Shown one piece after another: positions 34,536-42,789 of a stretch of DNA of 53,399 nucleotides (positions are counted from its first letter, which is position 1; each line of letters opens with the position of its first letter). The notes under the pieces are model-generated. The model saw nothing but the letters and a program-made list of their open reading frames with translations. It did no database searches and was not told where the DNA came from. Position numbers and translations under genes: made by a program. The DNA is from Streptomyces sp. H27-H5 (GTDB taxonomy: Bacteria > Actinomycetota > Actinomycetes > Streptomycetales > Streptomycetaceae). The DNA lies in the NCBI RefSeq assembly GCF_026627505.1, contig NZ_JAPNLK010000059.1, positions 1 to 53,399 on the forward strand, written 5' to 3'.

Positions 34536-36188
34536 ATGACAAGCCTGCGATGTCTGGTCACCGGGGCCACCGGCTACATCGGCGGCCGGTTGGTGCCCGA
34601 GCTCCTCGACGCCGGCCACCAGGTCCGTTGCCTCGCCCGCTCCCCGGAGAAACTACGCGACCACCCCTGGGCCGGCCGGGCCGAGGTGGTGCGCGGAGAC
34701 GTCGTCGACCCGCGCTCGGTGGGGGAGGCCCTGCGCGACATCGACGTGGCCTACTACCTCGTCCACTCCCTCGGCACCGGCTCCGGCTTCGAGGACCGGG
34801 ACCGCGCCGCCGCCCGGATCTTCGCCGAGCAGGCCCACGCGGCAGGGGTCCGGCGGATCGTCTACCTGGGCGGGCTCACCCCCACCGGGGTCCCGGTCCG
34901 GGAACTCTCCACGCACCTGCGCTCCCGCGCCGAGGTCGGGGAGATCTTCCTGGCCTCCGCCGTCCCGGCCACCGTGCTGCGCGCCGCCGTCATCATCGGA
35001 TCCGGCTCGGCCTCCTTCGAGATGCTGCGCTACCTCACCGAGCGGCTGCCCGTCATGGTCACCCCGAGCTGGGTCGGCACCCGCTGCCAGCCCATCGCCG
35101 TCCGTGACGTCCTGCGCTACCTCGTCGGCAGCGCCACGATGCCGCCCGAGGTCAGCCGGACCTTCGACATCGGCGGGCCGGACGTGGTCACGTACGAGGA
35201 GATGATGCGCCGCTACGCCTCCGTGGCGGAGCTCCCCAAACGGCTCATCCTGCGCGTCCCGATGCTCACCCCGCGACTGTCCAGCCACTGGATCGGGCTG
35301 GTCACCCCGGTGCCGCGGCGCCTCGCCCGACCGCTCGCCGAATCGCTGCGCCACGAGGTGGTGTGCGAGGAGCACGACATCGCCGAGTACGTCACCGACC
35401 CGCCGGGGACGCCGTTCGGCTTCGACCAGGCCCTCGCCCTGGCCCTCCAGCGCGTGCGCGACGCCAACGTGGTCACCCGCTGGTCCTCCGCCTCCCTGCC
35501 CGGCGCCCCCAGCGACCCGCTGCCCACCGACCCCGACTGGGCCGGCGGCAGCCTGTACGAGGACAACCGGGGACTGGACGTGGACGCCTCGCCGGCCGCG
35601 CTGTGGCGGGTGGTGGAGAGCATCGGCGGGGAGAACGGCTGGTACTCCTTCCCGCTGGCCTGGGCGGTGCGCGGCTGGCTCGACCGGCTCGTCGGCGGAG
35701 TCGGCATCCGGCGCGGCCGGCGCGACGCGTCCCATCTGCGGGTGGGCGACTCGCTCGACTTCTGGCGGGTGGAGGAGATCGAACCGGGCCGGCTGCTCCG
35801 GTTGCGCGCCGAGATGCGGCTGCCGGGGCTGGCCTGGCTGGAACTGCGCGCGGACCCCGACCCGGACACCCCTGCGGGTACCGGGTCCGACGCCGACCGG
35901 GAGCCGGGACGGACGGCCACGGCGACCGCGACGACCGGGACCGCGACGGGGGCGCGTTCCCGCTACCGGCAACGCGCCCTGTTCCACCCCCACGGACTGC
36001 TCGGGCACATGTACTGGTGGAGCATCTCCCCCTTCCACGCCGTGGTCTTCGGCGGCATGGCGCGCAACATCGCCCGGGCCGCCGAGCGGCAGCCCCCCAC
36101 CCCGGCCGGACGACCGGCGGACGCGAACGCATCCGATCCGGCCCGAGCCGCCGAAGCACCCCACGACAACCGTCCCCCACGAACCTGA
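34536..36188 (+). CDS. SDR-type NAD(P)-binding protein with C-terminal DUF2867
   Basis: A 550-aa two-part protein. The N-terminal half is an atypical extended SDR (VTGATGYIGGRLVPELLDAG at about 8-27, YYLVHSLGTGSGFEDRDR, VYLGGLTP). The C-terminal ~180 residues are DUF2867/SRPBCC-like (GGENGWYSFPLAWAVRGWLD, then YWWSISPFHAVVFGGMARNI). A low-complexity Thr/Ala insert lies near residue 460. Related proteins occur in photolyase/LitR clusters. ATG 34536 has GGAGCGGAG 8-16 nt upstream. It is the first gene of the operon with photolyase; the substrate is unknown. Confidence 0.88.
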   Translation: MTSLRCLVTGATGYIGGRLVPELLDAGHQVRCLARSPEKLRDHPWAGRAEVVRGDVVDPRSVGEALRDIDVAYYLVHSLGTGSGFEDRDRAAARIFAEQAHAAGVRRIVYLGGLTPTGVPVRELSTHLRSRAEVGEIFLASAVPATVLRAAVIIGSGSASFEMLRYLTERLPVMVTPSWVGTRCQPIAVRDVLRYLVGSATMPPEVSRTFDIGGPDVVTYEEMMRRYASVAELPKRLILRVPMLTPRLSSHWIGLVTPVPRRLARPLAESLRHEVVCEEHDIAEYVTDPPGTPFGFDQALALALQRVRDANVVTRWSSASLPGAPSDPLPTDPDWAGGSLYEDNRGLDVDASPAALWRVVESIGGENGWYSFPLAWAVRGWLDRLVGGVGIRRGRRDASHLRVGDSLDFWRVEEIEPGRLLRLRAEMRLPGLAWLELRADPDPDTPAGTGSDADREPGRTATATATTGTATGARSRYRQRALFHPHGLLGHMYWWSISPFHAVVFGGMARNIARAAERQPPTPAGRPADANASDPARAAEAPHDNRPPRT

Positions 36189-36205
36189 CGCGGAGACGAG
36201 AACCC

Positions 36206-37579
36206 ATGAACGTCGCGGTGGTCCTCTACACCTCGGACCTGCGCCTGCACGACCACCCGCCGCTGCGCGCGGCCATGTCCTCCTGCGACCGGGTCGTGCC
36301 GCTCTTCGTCCGCGACCGGGCCATCGAGGCGGCCGGTTTCACCGCGCCCAACCGGTCGGCCTTCCTGGCCGACTCCCTCGCCGCGTTGGACGCCGGACTG
36401 CGCGAACGCGGCGGACGCCTGGTGGTGCGCTCCGGCGAGGTCGTCGACCGGGTGTGCGCCGTCGTACGGGAGGCGGACGCCGACGAGGTCCACATGGCCG
36501 CCGGGGTCAGCGCGTACGCCCAGGCCCGAGAGGAACGGCTGCGCGCCGCCCTGGAGGCCGAGGGCCGGCGGCTGTACGTCCACGACGCGGTGATCACGGC
36601 GGTCGCCCCGGGAGCCGTGCGGCCCGCCGGCGGCGACCACTTCGCCGTCTTCACCCCCTACCTGCGCCGCTGGGCCGAACTGCCGCCGCGACCGCCGGCC
36701 CCGGCCCCCCGCACCGTCCGGGTCCCCGACGACGTCGACTCCGAGGCGCTGCCCGAGCGCACCGCCGTCACCGGGACCTCCCCGGGCCTCGCGCGCGGCG
36801 GCGAGCGCGAGGCCCGGCGGCTGTTCTCCGGCTGGCTGAACGACGGCATCGCCCGCTACGAGGACACCCACGACGACCTCGCCGGCGACGCCACCTCCCG
36901 GCTCTCCCCCCACCTGCACTTCGGCACGCTCTCGCCCGTCGAGGCCGTCCAACGCTCCCGCGCCGTCGGCGGGCCGGGCGCCGAGGCCTTCGTCCGGCAA
37001 CTGTGCTGGCGCGACTTCCACCACCAGGTGCTGGCCGCCCGCCCCGCCGCGGCCGCCGAGGACTACCGCGCCCGCCGGGACCACTGGCGCACCGGCGCCG
37101 CCGCCGAGGAGGAGATCCAGGCCTGGAAGGAGGGCCGCACCGGCTATCCGGTGGTCGACGCGGCCATGCGCCAGCTCGCCCACGAGGGCTGGATGCACAA
37201 CCGCGGCCGGCTCGTGGCCGCGAGCTTCCTCGCCAAGACCCTGTACGTGGACTGGCGGACCGGCGCCCGACACTTCCTCGACCTCCTCGTGGACGGGGAC
37301 CTCGCCAACAACCAGCTCAACTGGCAGTGGGTGGCCGGCACGGGCACCGACACCCGACCCAACCGCGTCCTGAACCCGGTCCGCCAAGGCCTGCGCTACG
37401 ACCCCGAGGGCGCCTACGTGCACCGCTGGGTCCCCGAGCTCGCCGACCTGCCCGCCCCCCGGGTCCACGAACCCTGGCGGTTGCCCGCCCCCGAACGGGC
37501 GCGCTTCGACTACCCGGACCCGCTGGTGGAGCTCGCGGACGCGCTCGGACGCTTCCGGGAAGGGCGCGGAATCGAATGA
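36206..37579 (+). CDS. phr: Class I deoxyribodipyrimidine photolyase
   Basis: A 457-aa photolyase repairing UV-induced pyrimidine dimers with blue light and FADH-. The antenna domain opens VVLYTSDLRLHDHPPLRAA. The FAD domain has SRLSPHLHFGTLSP, FVRQLCWRDFHHQVLA, YPVVDAAMRQLAHEGWMHNR and the FAD/DNA block DGDLANNQLNWQWVAGTGTD. All are class I CPD-photolyase features; the antenna is likely a deazaflavin, as in S. griseus. It follows the SDR by 17 nt and precedes the LitR-like gene by 12 nt, indicating light-controlled co-expression. Confidence 0.95.
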   Translation: MNVAVVLYTSDLRLHDHPPLRAAMSSCDRVVPLFVRDRAIEAAGFTAPNRSAFLADSLAALDAGLRERGGRLVVRSGEVVDRVCAVVREADADEVHMAAGVSAYAQAREERLRAALEAEGRRLYVHDAVITAVAPGAVRPAGGDHFAVFTPYLRRWAELPPRPPAPAPRTVRVPDDVDSEALPERTAVTGTSPGLARGGEREARRLFSGWLNDGIARYEDTHDDLAGDATSRLSPHLHFGTLSPVEAVQRSRAVGGPGAEAFVRQLCWRDFHHQVLAARPAAAAEDYRARRDHWRTGAAAEEEIQAWKEGRTGYPVVDAAMRQLAHEGWMHNRGRLVAASFLAKTLYVDWRTGARHFLDLLVDGDLANNQLNWQWVAGTGTDTRPNRVLNPVRQGLRYDPEGAYVHRWVPELADLPAPRVHEPWRLPAPERARFDYPDPLVELADALGRFREGRGIE

Positions 37580-37591
37580 CGGCCGACCCCC

Positions 37592-38662
37592 ATGACCTCG
37601 TCGTATCGTGAACGGGTGGACCCCGTGCCGCCCCACCTGCCCCACGAGAACCCCCCGGAACTGCCCGCGGCGGCGCTGAGCACCGGCGCCGTGGCCCGGC
37701 GCCTCGGGGTGTCACCCACCACCCTGCGGTCCTGGGAACGCCGGTACGCCATCGGCCCCGCGACCCGCGAGGACGGCAGGCACCGCCGCTGGACCGCGCA
37801 GGACATCGCCCGCCTGGAACTGATGTGCCGGCTGACCGCCCAGGGGGTACCGCCCTCCGAGGCCGCCCGGGCCGCCGTCGGCGCGAGCCCCGCCGGGGTC
37901 CCCGCCCCGGAGCCGGCGGCCGTCCCCGAATCGGCGGCGGCGCCCGGCGGCCCCAACGCGCTCCCGCTCGGCGAGGTGCGCCCCGAGTGCAGGGGGCTCG
38001 CCCGGGCCGCCGTACGACTCGACGCCCCGGCGGTGGAACACCTGCTGGAATCCGCCGTCACGGAACACGGCCTGGTCACCGCATGGGAGGAGATCATCGC
38101 GCCGACCCTGCACGCGGTGGGCCGCAAGTGGGCCTCGGCCGGGGAACGTTACGTGGAGGTCGAGCACCTGCTCTCCTGGCACGTCTCGTGCGCGCTGCGC
38201 CGGGTACGACCCGCGGCGGAGCAACTGCGTTCCTCACCCGTGCTGTTGGCCTGCGCGCCGGGGGAGCAGCACACCCTGCCGATGGAGGCGCTGGCCGCCG
38301 TGCTCGGTGAACGGGGCCTGCCGGTGAGGATGTTCGGCGCCGCCCTGCCCGCCGAGGCCCTCCACGAGGCGGTCCGGCGCACGGGCCCGCGCGCGGCCGT
38401 CCTGTGGTCCCAGTCCCGGAGCACCGCCGACCGGGCCCTGGTGCGTTCGGTCGCCGCCATCGAATGGGGGCTGCGCGGCGCGCGCGGACACTCGGCGCTG
38501 CTGCTCGCCGGACCCGGCTGGGGCACGGGAACTCCGGGCCCGCGCACCGAGCGGCTGTTCGGCCTGCGCTCGGGCCTCACCGTCATCGAAAACGCCGTGC
38601 GCTCCGCAGACCACGCCGAACCGGCCACGAGGACGGGCCCGACGACCGTGACACGGGCGTAG
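37592..38662 (+). CDS. litR: MerR-type regulator with cobalamin-binding domain (LitR/CarH-like photosensor)
   Basis: A 356-aa regulator. The MerR winged HTH spans about 29-96 (LSTGAVARRLGVSPTTLRSW, ERRYAIG). A Pro/Ala linker leads to a B12-binding region with the CarH-like helix bundle: KWASAGERYVEVEHLLSWHV keeps the W...EH pair (one residue longer spacing than Thermus CarH). The Rossmann part has GEQHTLP where CarH has a DxHxxG loop, so the His ligand is kept but neighbours differ. Such proteins bind DNA in the dark with adenosylcobalamin and let go in light. ATG 37592 lacks an RBS; in-frame GTGs at 37616 and 37625 are alternatives. The symbol is by similarity. Confidence 0.85.
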   Translation: MTSSYRERVDPVPPHLPHENPPELPAAALSTGAVARRLGVSPTTLRSWERRYAIGPATREDGRHRRWTAQDIARLELMCRLTAQGVPPSEAARAAVGASPAGVPAPEPAAVPESAAAPGGPNALPLGEVRPECRGLARAAVRLDAPAVEHLLESAVTEHGLVTAWEEIIAPTLHAVGRKWASAGERYVEVEHLLSWHVSCALRRVRPAAEQLRSSPVLLACAPGEQHTLPMEALAAVLGERGLPVRMFGAALPAEALHEAVRRTGPRAAVLWSQSRSTADRALVRSVAAIEWGLRGARGHSALLLAGPGWGTGTPGPRTERLFGLRSGLTVIENAVRSADHAEPATRTGPTTVTRA

Positions 38663-38808
38663 ACCCCGCCCGGTCCTCCCGGTCCCGCCGCCGCGGAGCC
38701 GCGCCGCCGGCGCCGGTCGAAGCCCCGCCCGGGCACCGATCGGACTCCCGCTCCACCGCCGCTCCACCGCCGCCCCGTGCCGCGTATCCGCGCCGCCGGC
38801 GCGGCCCG

Positions 38809-39492
38809 TCACCTGGCCGCGGTCTCCGGCGTGCGGGGTGACAGGGCCGGCGCCACCGACGCGCGCAGGACGCCCAGGGCCCGCCGCATGTGGCTCTTGA
38901 CCGTGCCCAGCGGCAGCCCCGTGCGATCCGCGATCTGGCTCTGGGTCAGGTCCCCGTAGAAGGCGAGCCGCATGACGCGCTGCTGCGCCGCCGGCAGCCG
39001 GGCCAGCTCCCCGAGGATCAACACCCGGTCCACGACCTGCTCCGGCTCCGGTCGGTCACAGGCCGCGGGCCACCGGGCGAACTCGTGGAAGGCGCGGGCG
39101 GCGGCCGCGACCGCCCGGGCCCGCCGGGTCCGGGCCTCCAGGGCGTCGGCCACCTTGTGGCGGGTGATCCCGGTCAGCCAGGCCCCGAGTCCGCCGGAGC
39201 CCGGGCGGTAGCCGCCGCGCCCGCGCCAGGCGGCCAGGAACACCTGCTGGGTCACGTCCTCGGCCTCGCGTTCGTCGCCGAGCGAGCGGCGCGCCAGGGA
39301 GTGCACCAGCGGCCGCCACCGGCGGTACGCGGCCTCCATGGAGCGCTCGTCGCCCGCCGCGAAACCGGCCGCGATGCGCGCCTCGTCCGGCGCCTCGTCC
39401 TCGTACGCCAGGGTGCCCGGCGCGCCCCATGCGGGGCGCGGGTGCGACCGCCGGTCGTGCCGGTACGTCTGGTCGTCCATCCGGTCGTCCAT
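38809..39492 (-). CDS. ECF RNA polymerase sigma factor (LitS-like by context)
   Basis: A 227-aa group 4 sigma factor. Region 2 contains AAYRRWRPLVHSLARRSLGD and DVTQQVFLAAWRGR, region 4 ELARLPAAQQRVMRLAFYGD and LTQSQIADRTGLPLGTVKSH. No anti-sigma gene is next to it, unlike most SigK/ECF19-type loci. In S. coelicolor the light-induced sigma LitS is controlled by LitR and drives light genes; the same pair may exist here. ATG 39492 is used; ATG 39480 is also in frame. The gene converges on litR, and a small GC hairpin lies at 38790-38802 between them. Confidence 0.9.
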   Translation of the reverse strand: MDDRMDDQTYRHDRRSHPRPAWGAPGTLAYEDEAPDEARIAAGFAAGDERSMEAAYRRWRPLVHSLARRSLGDEREAEDVTQQVFLAAWRGRGGYRPGSGGLGAWLTGITRHKVADALEARTRRARAVAAAARAFHEFARWPAACDRPEPEQVVDRVLILGELARLPAAQQRVMRLAFYGDLTQSQIADRTGLPLGTVKSHMRRALGVLRASVAPALSPRTPETAAR

Positions 39493-39526
39493 GCCCCGAG
39501 CCTCGCGAGCGGAGGAGTCCCCGACC

Positions 39527-39554
39527 AACTCGCACCGTTTGCGCATCGATTTCC
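39527..39554 (-). promoter_or_regulatory. Possible ECF-type promoter of the sigma gene
   Basis: On the minus strand GGAAAT (39554-39549) and CGAGTT (39532-39527) are 16 nt apart, about 35 nt above the sigma start. This loosely resembles GGAAC-N16-CGTT promoters used by ECF sigmas, which would mean autoregulation. Matches are weak. Confidence 0.25.
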
Positions 39555-39653
39555 GCGCGGCCGACCCAAGCCCCGATCGACGCCCGATGCAAGCCCCGCT
39601 CGGCGCCCGCTCGGCGCCCCCGATCGGACGCCGCCGCGTCGGACCCGCACGCG

Positions 39654-39816
39654 TCAGGTCGCCTCCTCGGCCCGGCCCTCGCCCGCCATGAACCGCCACA
39701 CCAGCGCGTGCCCCAGCACCCATCCGTGCGGCATGGCTCTGCACGACGTTCCACCACAGACCGACCAGGGTGAAACAGGTGGCGGAGAACAAGGCGTAGA
39801 ACGTGCTCACATTCAT
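39654..39816 (-). pseudogene. Frameshifted small membrane protein remnant
   Basis: ATG 39816 opens MNVSTFYALFSATCFTLVGL and WWNVVQ, a conserved-looking N-terminus of a small actinobacterial membrane protein. After about 26 codons the high-GC3 coding signal moves to another frame, which reads PHGWVLGHALVWRFMAGEG and stops at 39654. The full length is 3n+1 nt, so one base is in excess (or two lost). It may be a decayed gene or a sequencing slip. The rest of the 39493-39886 gap holds only the upstream regions of the sigma and phosphatase genes. Confidence 0.45.
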
Positions 39817-39886
39817 GACGCCCGACAGTGACACGCCTGCCCGGCGACTTCGGCGCCGACATGCCGGAGCGACTATCGTCCGGAGG

Positions 39887-40480
39887 ATGAGTGACCTGAT
39901 GCTGGTGAGGCACGGTGAGACGGCGTGGAGCGCCAACGGGAAGCACACCGGGCTGACGGACATCCCGCTGACCGCGCGCGGGGTCGAGGAGGCCATCTCC
40001 CTGGCCCCGTTCTTCCTGGACCGGCAGCCCGCCCTGGTGCTGACCAGCCCGCTGCGCCGAGCGGTGGCCACGGCCCAGCTCGCCGGGCTGAGCGACGGCG
40101 TCACCGACCCCGACCTGCACGAATGGGACTACGGCGGCTACGAGGGCGTGACCACGGCGGAGATCCGAAAGACCCGGCCGAACTGGTCGCTGTGGACCGA
40201 CGGGGTGCCGCCCGGGGACGCCGGGCATCCCGGTGAGCAGGCCGAGCAGGTCGGGGCCCGCGCGGACCGCGCGCTGGCCCGGATCGCCGAGGTGCTGCGG
40301 GAGGACCGCGGTGACGTGGTGGTGGTCGCCCACGGCCACTTCCTGCGGGTGCTGACGGCCCGCTACCTCGGGCTGCCCCCCGCCGAGGGGCGGCTGTTCC
40401 TGCTGCGCACCGGGACGGTCAGCCTCCTGTCGACCGAGCACGAACTCCCGGTCATCGCGGGCTGGAACACCAGGCCCTGA
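39887..40480 (+). CDS. Histidine phosphatase (phosphoglycerate-mutase-like) family protein
   Basis: A 197-aa protein with the catalytic LVRHGETAWS at the N-terminus, SPLRRAVATAQLAG, EWDYGGYEG and the second histidine in VVAHGHFLRVL. These form the phosphohistidine active site of small-molecule phosphatases of this superfamily. ATG 39887 directly abuts GGAGG, too close for a normal RBS; ATG 39899 (codon 5) would sit 12 nt from it and is plausible. TATCGT 8 nt upstream also permits a leaderless transcript. The substrate is unknown. Confidence 0.9.
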   Translation: MSDLMLVRHGETAWSANGKHTGLTDIPLTARGVEEAISLAPFFLDRQPALVLTSPLRRAVATAQLAGLSDGVTDPDLHEWDYGGYEGVTTAEIRKTRPNWSLWTDGVPPGDAGHPGEQAEQVGARADRALARIAEVLREDRGDVVVVAHGHFLRVLTARYLGLPPAEGRLFLLRTGTVSLLSTEHELPVIAGWNTRP

Positions 40481-40614
40481 CCCTCCCCGACCTCCCCTCC
40501 CGCCCGCCGCGGACCGGCAGGACGACGAGTGACCGGCCATAAACCGCCGTGGGCCACTGTTCTCGCATCGCAGTCGCAGGCCGGCAGGGCACACCGTGCG
40601 GAGAGGAGCCGTCC

Positions 40615-42690
40615 ATGGAGACCACCGCGGTGCTCCAGCGGGACCCCGCCGCACCCGGGGGCCCCGCCTTGCGGATCGGGGTCCTCGGACCGCTCGACGT
40701 GCGTCTCGACGGCGAATCCCGCACCCCCACCGCGCCCCAGGTCCGGCGGGTCCTGGCCGTGCTCCTGCTGCGCGCGGGACGGCCCGTGCCGCTCGCCGCC
40801 CTCATCGAGGAACTGTGGGAGATCGACCCGCCGCGACTCGCCCGCAAGACGGTCCAGACGTACGTGTACCAGTTGCGCCGCGCCCTGGCCCGGCGGCCGG
40901 TCCCCGCGCACGGCCCCGCTCCCGTACCGCACTCCTCCGACCGGCTGGAGACCCGTACGAACGGCTACCTGCTGCGGCTGCGCCCCGAGGAGGTGGACCT
41001 CTGGGACTTCGAACGCCGCATCGGGCTGGCCCGCGTCGACCTGGACGCCGGCAACGCCCGCGAGGCCGCCGGCGCGCTGCGGGCCGCCCTCGCCCTGTGG
41101 CGCGGGGACGCCTTCGCCGACGTGCCCGCCGGCCCCGAACTCGCCTCGCGGATCAGCCGGATCGAGGCCACCCGGGTCAGCGCGCTGGAAATGAGGGTCC
41201 AGGCGGACCTCCAACTCGGCCTCCACGGATCGCTGCTCGACGAACTGCGCCGGCTCACCGCCGAACACCCGCTGAACGAGAGGTTCGCCGCCGACCTCGT
41301 CCTCGCCGCACACCGCTCCGGCCAACGCGCCACCGCCCTGGACGCGTTCACCCGGCTGCGCCGCAACCTCGTCCGGGAACTGGGCATCGAACCCTCCGAC
41401 TGGGTCCGCAAACTCCAGCAGGAGGTACTGAGCGCCGACCCGCGCCTCGGCGCGCCCACCCCCGCGCACCTGCTCGCGCCCGGCCGGCCCGCCCGGGGCC
41501 CCGCCACGGCGACGCCGGCGGCCCTTCCCAGGCTGACGCAACTCCCGCCCGACACCCCGGACTTCATCGGACGTCGCCGCGAACTCGACCGGCTGCTCGC
41601 CCTGGCCGCCCCCGAGGAGGAACCCGAACGGCGCGCCGCGCCCCGGATCGTCACCGTCCTCGGCGGCATCGGCACCGGCAAGAGCGTGCTGGCCGTCCGG
41701 GCCGCCCACCTGCTCAGCGGCCGCTTCCCCGACGGCCAGTTGTACGCCCGGCTGCACAGCGACCGGGAGACGCCGATCAGCCCCACGCTGATCCTGCGCT
41801 CCTTCCTGCGGGACCTGCACCTCGACTCCGTGCCCACCTCGGACGGGGACCCCGCCGGATGGGCCGAGGACGAGCTGGCCCGCAGGTTCCGCGACCACAC
41901 CGCGGGCCGGGCGCTGCTCCTGCTGCTGGAGGACGCCGCGTCCGCCCGGCAGATCCTGCCGCTGCTCCCCGGCGGCAGCCGCAGCACCGTCATCACCACC
42001 TCCCGGGTCCGGCTGCCCGGGTTGCCGGGCGCCGCGCACCTGACGCTCGGGCCGATGAGCACCGAGGACGGCGCCGCACTGTTCGCCGCGGCCGCCGGCC
42101 CCGCGGCCCGGCCCCCGGGCGACCACCCGGCGGCCCGGGGGATCGTCCGGCTGATGGGCCACGTCCCCCTGGGGATCAGGGCGATGGGGGAGACCCTGGC
42201 GGCCCGCCCCATGTGGTCCACGGCCGATTTCGCCGAACGGCTGGCCAACGAACGCCAACGCCGGGTAGAACTGCGTTCGGGGACCTGGGACGTACTGGCC
42301 CGGGTCGAGCAGTCCTGCGCCCGGTTGCCCCAGCCGGCGGGTCGGGCGCTCACCGTACTCAGCCGTTCCGCCCCCGGGGCCTTCGTGGTCCGGGACGCCG
42401 CGCAACTCCTCGGGGTGGCCACGAGCACCGCCGAACAGCTCCTGGGCACCCTGCTCGACCACCACGCCGTCGAACTGTCCGGCCGGATCCCCACGGGAAC
42501 CCGGGAGATGTCGGTGCCGTCGTTCCGGATACCGGAACTGATCCGACTCGCCCTCACCGGAGACCCGGACGCCGATCCGGAACCGCGGTCCCCGAGCACC
42601 CCGGGCCGGCCGGCGGCGTACGCCACGATCCGCGCGGGCACGGAGGCGGGGCTTCCCGATCCTTTGCCCCCGCTTGGTCGCCCCGCGTGA
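40615..42690 (+). CDS. AfsR/SARP-family transcriptional activator with NB-ARC domain
   Basis: A 691-aa regulator. Domains in order: OmpR-like DNA-binding domain (about 15-110, FGxL-type start LRIGVLGPLDVRLDG, YVYQLRRALARR), BTAD (about 120-270, LWDFERRIGLARVDLDAG, AFTRLRRNLVRELGIEPS), and an NB-ARC ATPase with P-loop GGIGTGKSVLAVRAA and RSTVITTSRVRLPGL. No C-terminal TPR array is present, so it is shorter than AfsR. ATG 40615 follows GAGGAG. SARPs activate nearby antibiotic clusters; the chorismate-derived cluster starting 1.5-2.7 kb downstream is the natural target. Confidence 0.93.
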   Translation: METTAVLQRDPAAPGGPALRIGVLGPLDVRLDGESRTPTAPQVRRVLAVLLLRAGRPVPLAALIEELWEIDPPRLARKTVQTYVYQLRRALARRPVPAHGPAPVPHSSDRLETRTNGYLLRLRPEEVDLWDFERRIGLARVDLDAGNAREAAGALRAALALWRGDAFADVPAGPELASRISRIEATRVSALEMRVQADLQLGLHGSLLDELRRLTAEHPLNERFAADLVLAAHRSGQRATALDAFTRLRRNLVRELGIEPSDWVRKLQQEVLSADPRLGAPTPAHLLAPGRPARGPATATPAALPRLTQLPPDTPDFIGRRRELDRLLALAAPEEEPERRAAPRIVTVLGGIGTGKSVLAVRAAHLLSGRFPDGQLYARLHSDRETPISPTLILRSFLRDLHLDSVPTSDGDPAGWAEDELARRFRDHTAGRALLLLLEDAASARQILPLLPGGSRSTVITTSRVRLPGLPGAAHLTLGPMSTEDGAALFAAAAGPAARPPGDHPAARGIVRLMGHVPLGIRAMGETLAARPMWSTADFAERLANERQRRVELRSGTWDVLARVEQSCARLPQPAGRALTVLSRSAPGAFVVRDAAQLLGVATSTAEQLLGTLLDHHAVELSGRIPTGTREMSVPSFRIPELIRLALTGDPDADPEPRSPSTPGRPAAYATIRAGTEAGLPDPLPPLGRPA

Positions 42691-42704
42691 AGCTGCGTCT
42701 CCGT

Positions 42705-42730
42705 GGCGGCATGTGCTCAGCACAGCCGCC
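42705..42730. terminator. Hairpin after the SARP gene
   Basis: GGCGGC pairs with GCCGCC and an inner GTGCT-C-AGCAC stem continues it with a small internal bulge. It begins 15 nt after the SARP stop and probably terminates or attenuates read-through into the transposase-like gene. Confidence 0.55.
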
Positions 42731-42757
42731 GCTCGGCAGACACATGCAGGCAGCTGG

Positions 42758-42772
42758 CCGGGCAACGCCCGG
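42758..42772. promoter_or_regulatory. Short hairpin just upstream of the RBS of the transposase-like gene
   Basis: CCGGGC-AAC-GCCCGG is a perfect 6-bp stem with a 3-nt loop, ending 4 nt before the RBS-like GGAGGGGAG (42776-42784). It could hide or insulate the RBS, or form an operator. Chance is not excluded at this GC. Confidence 0.35.
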
Positions 42773-42789
42773 TCGGAGGGGAGACTTCC

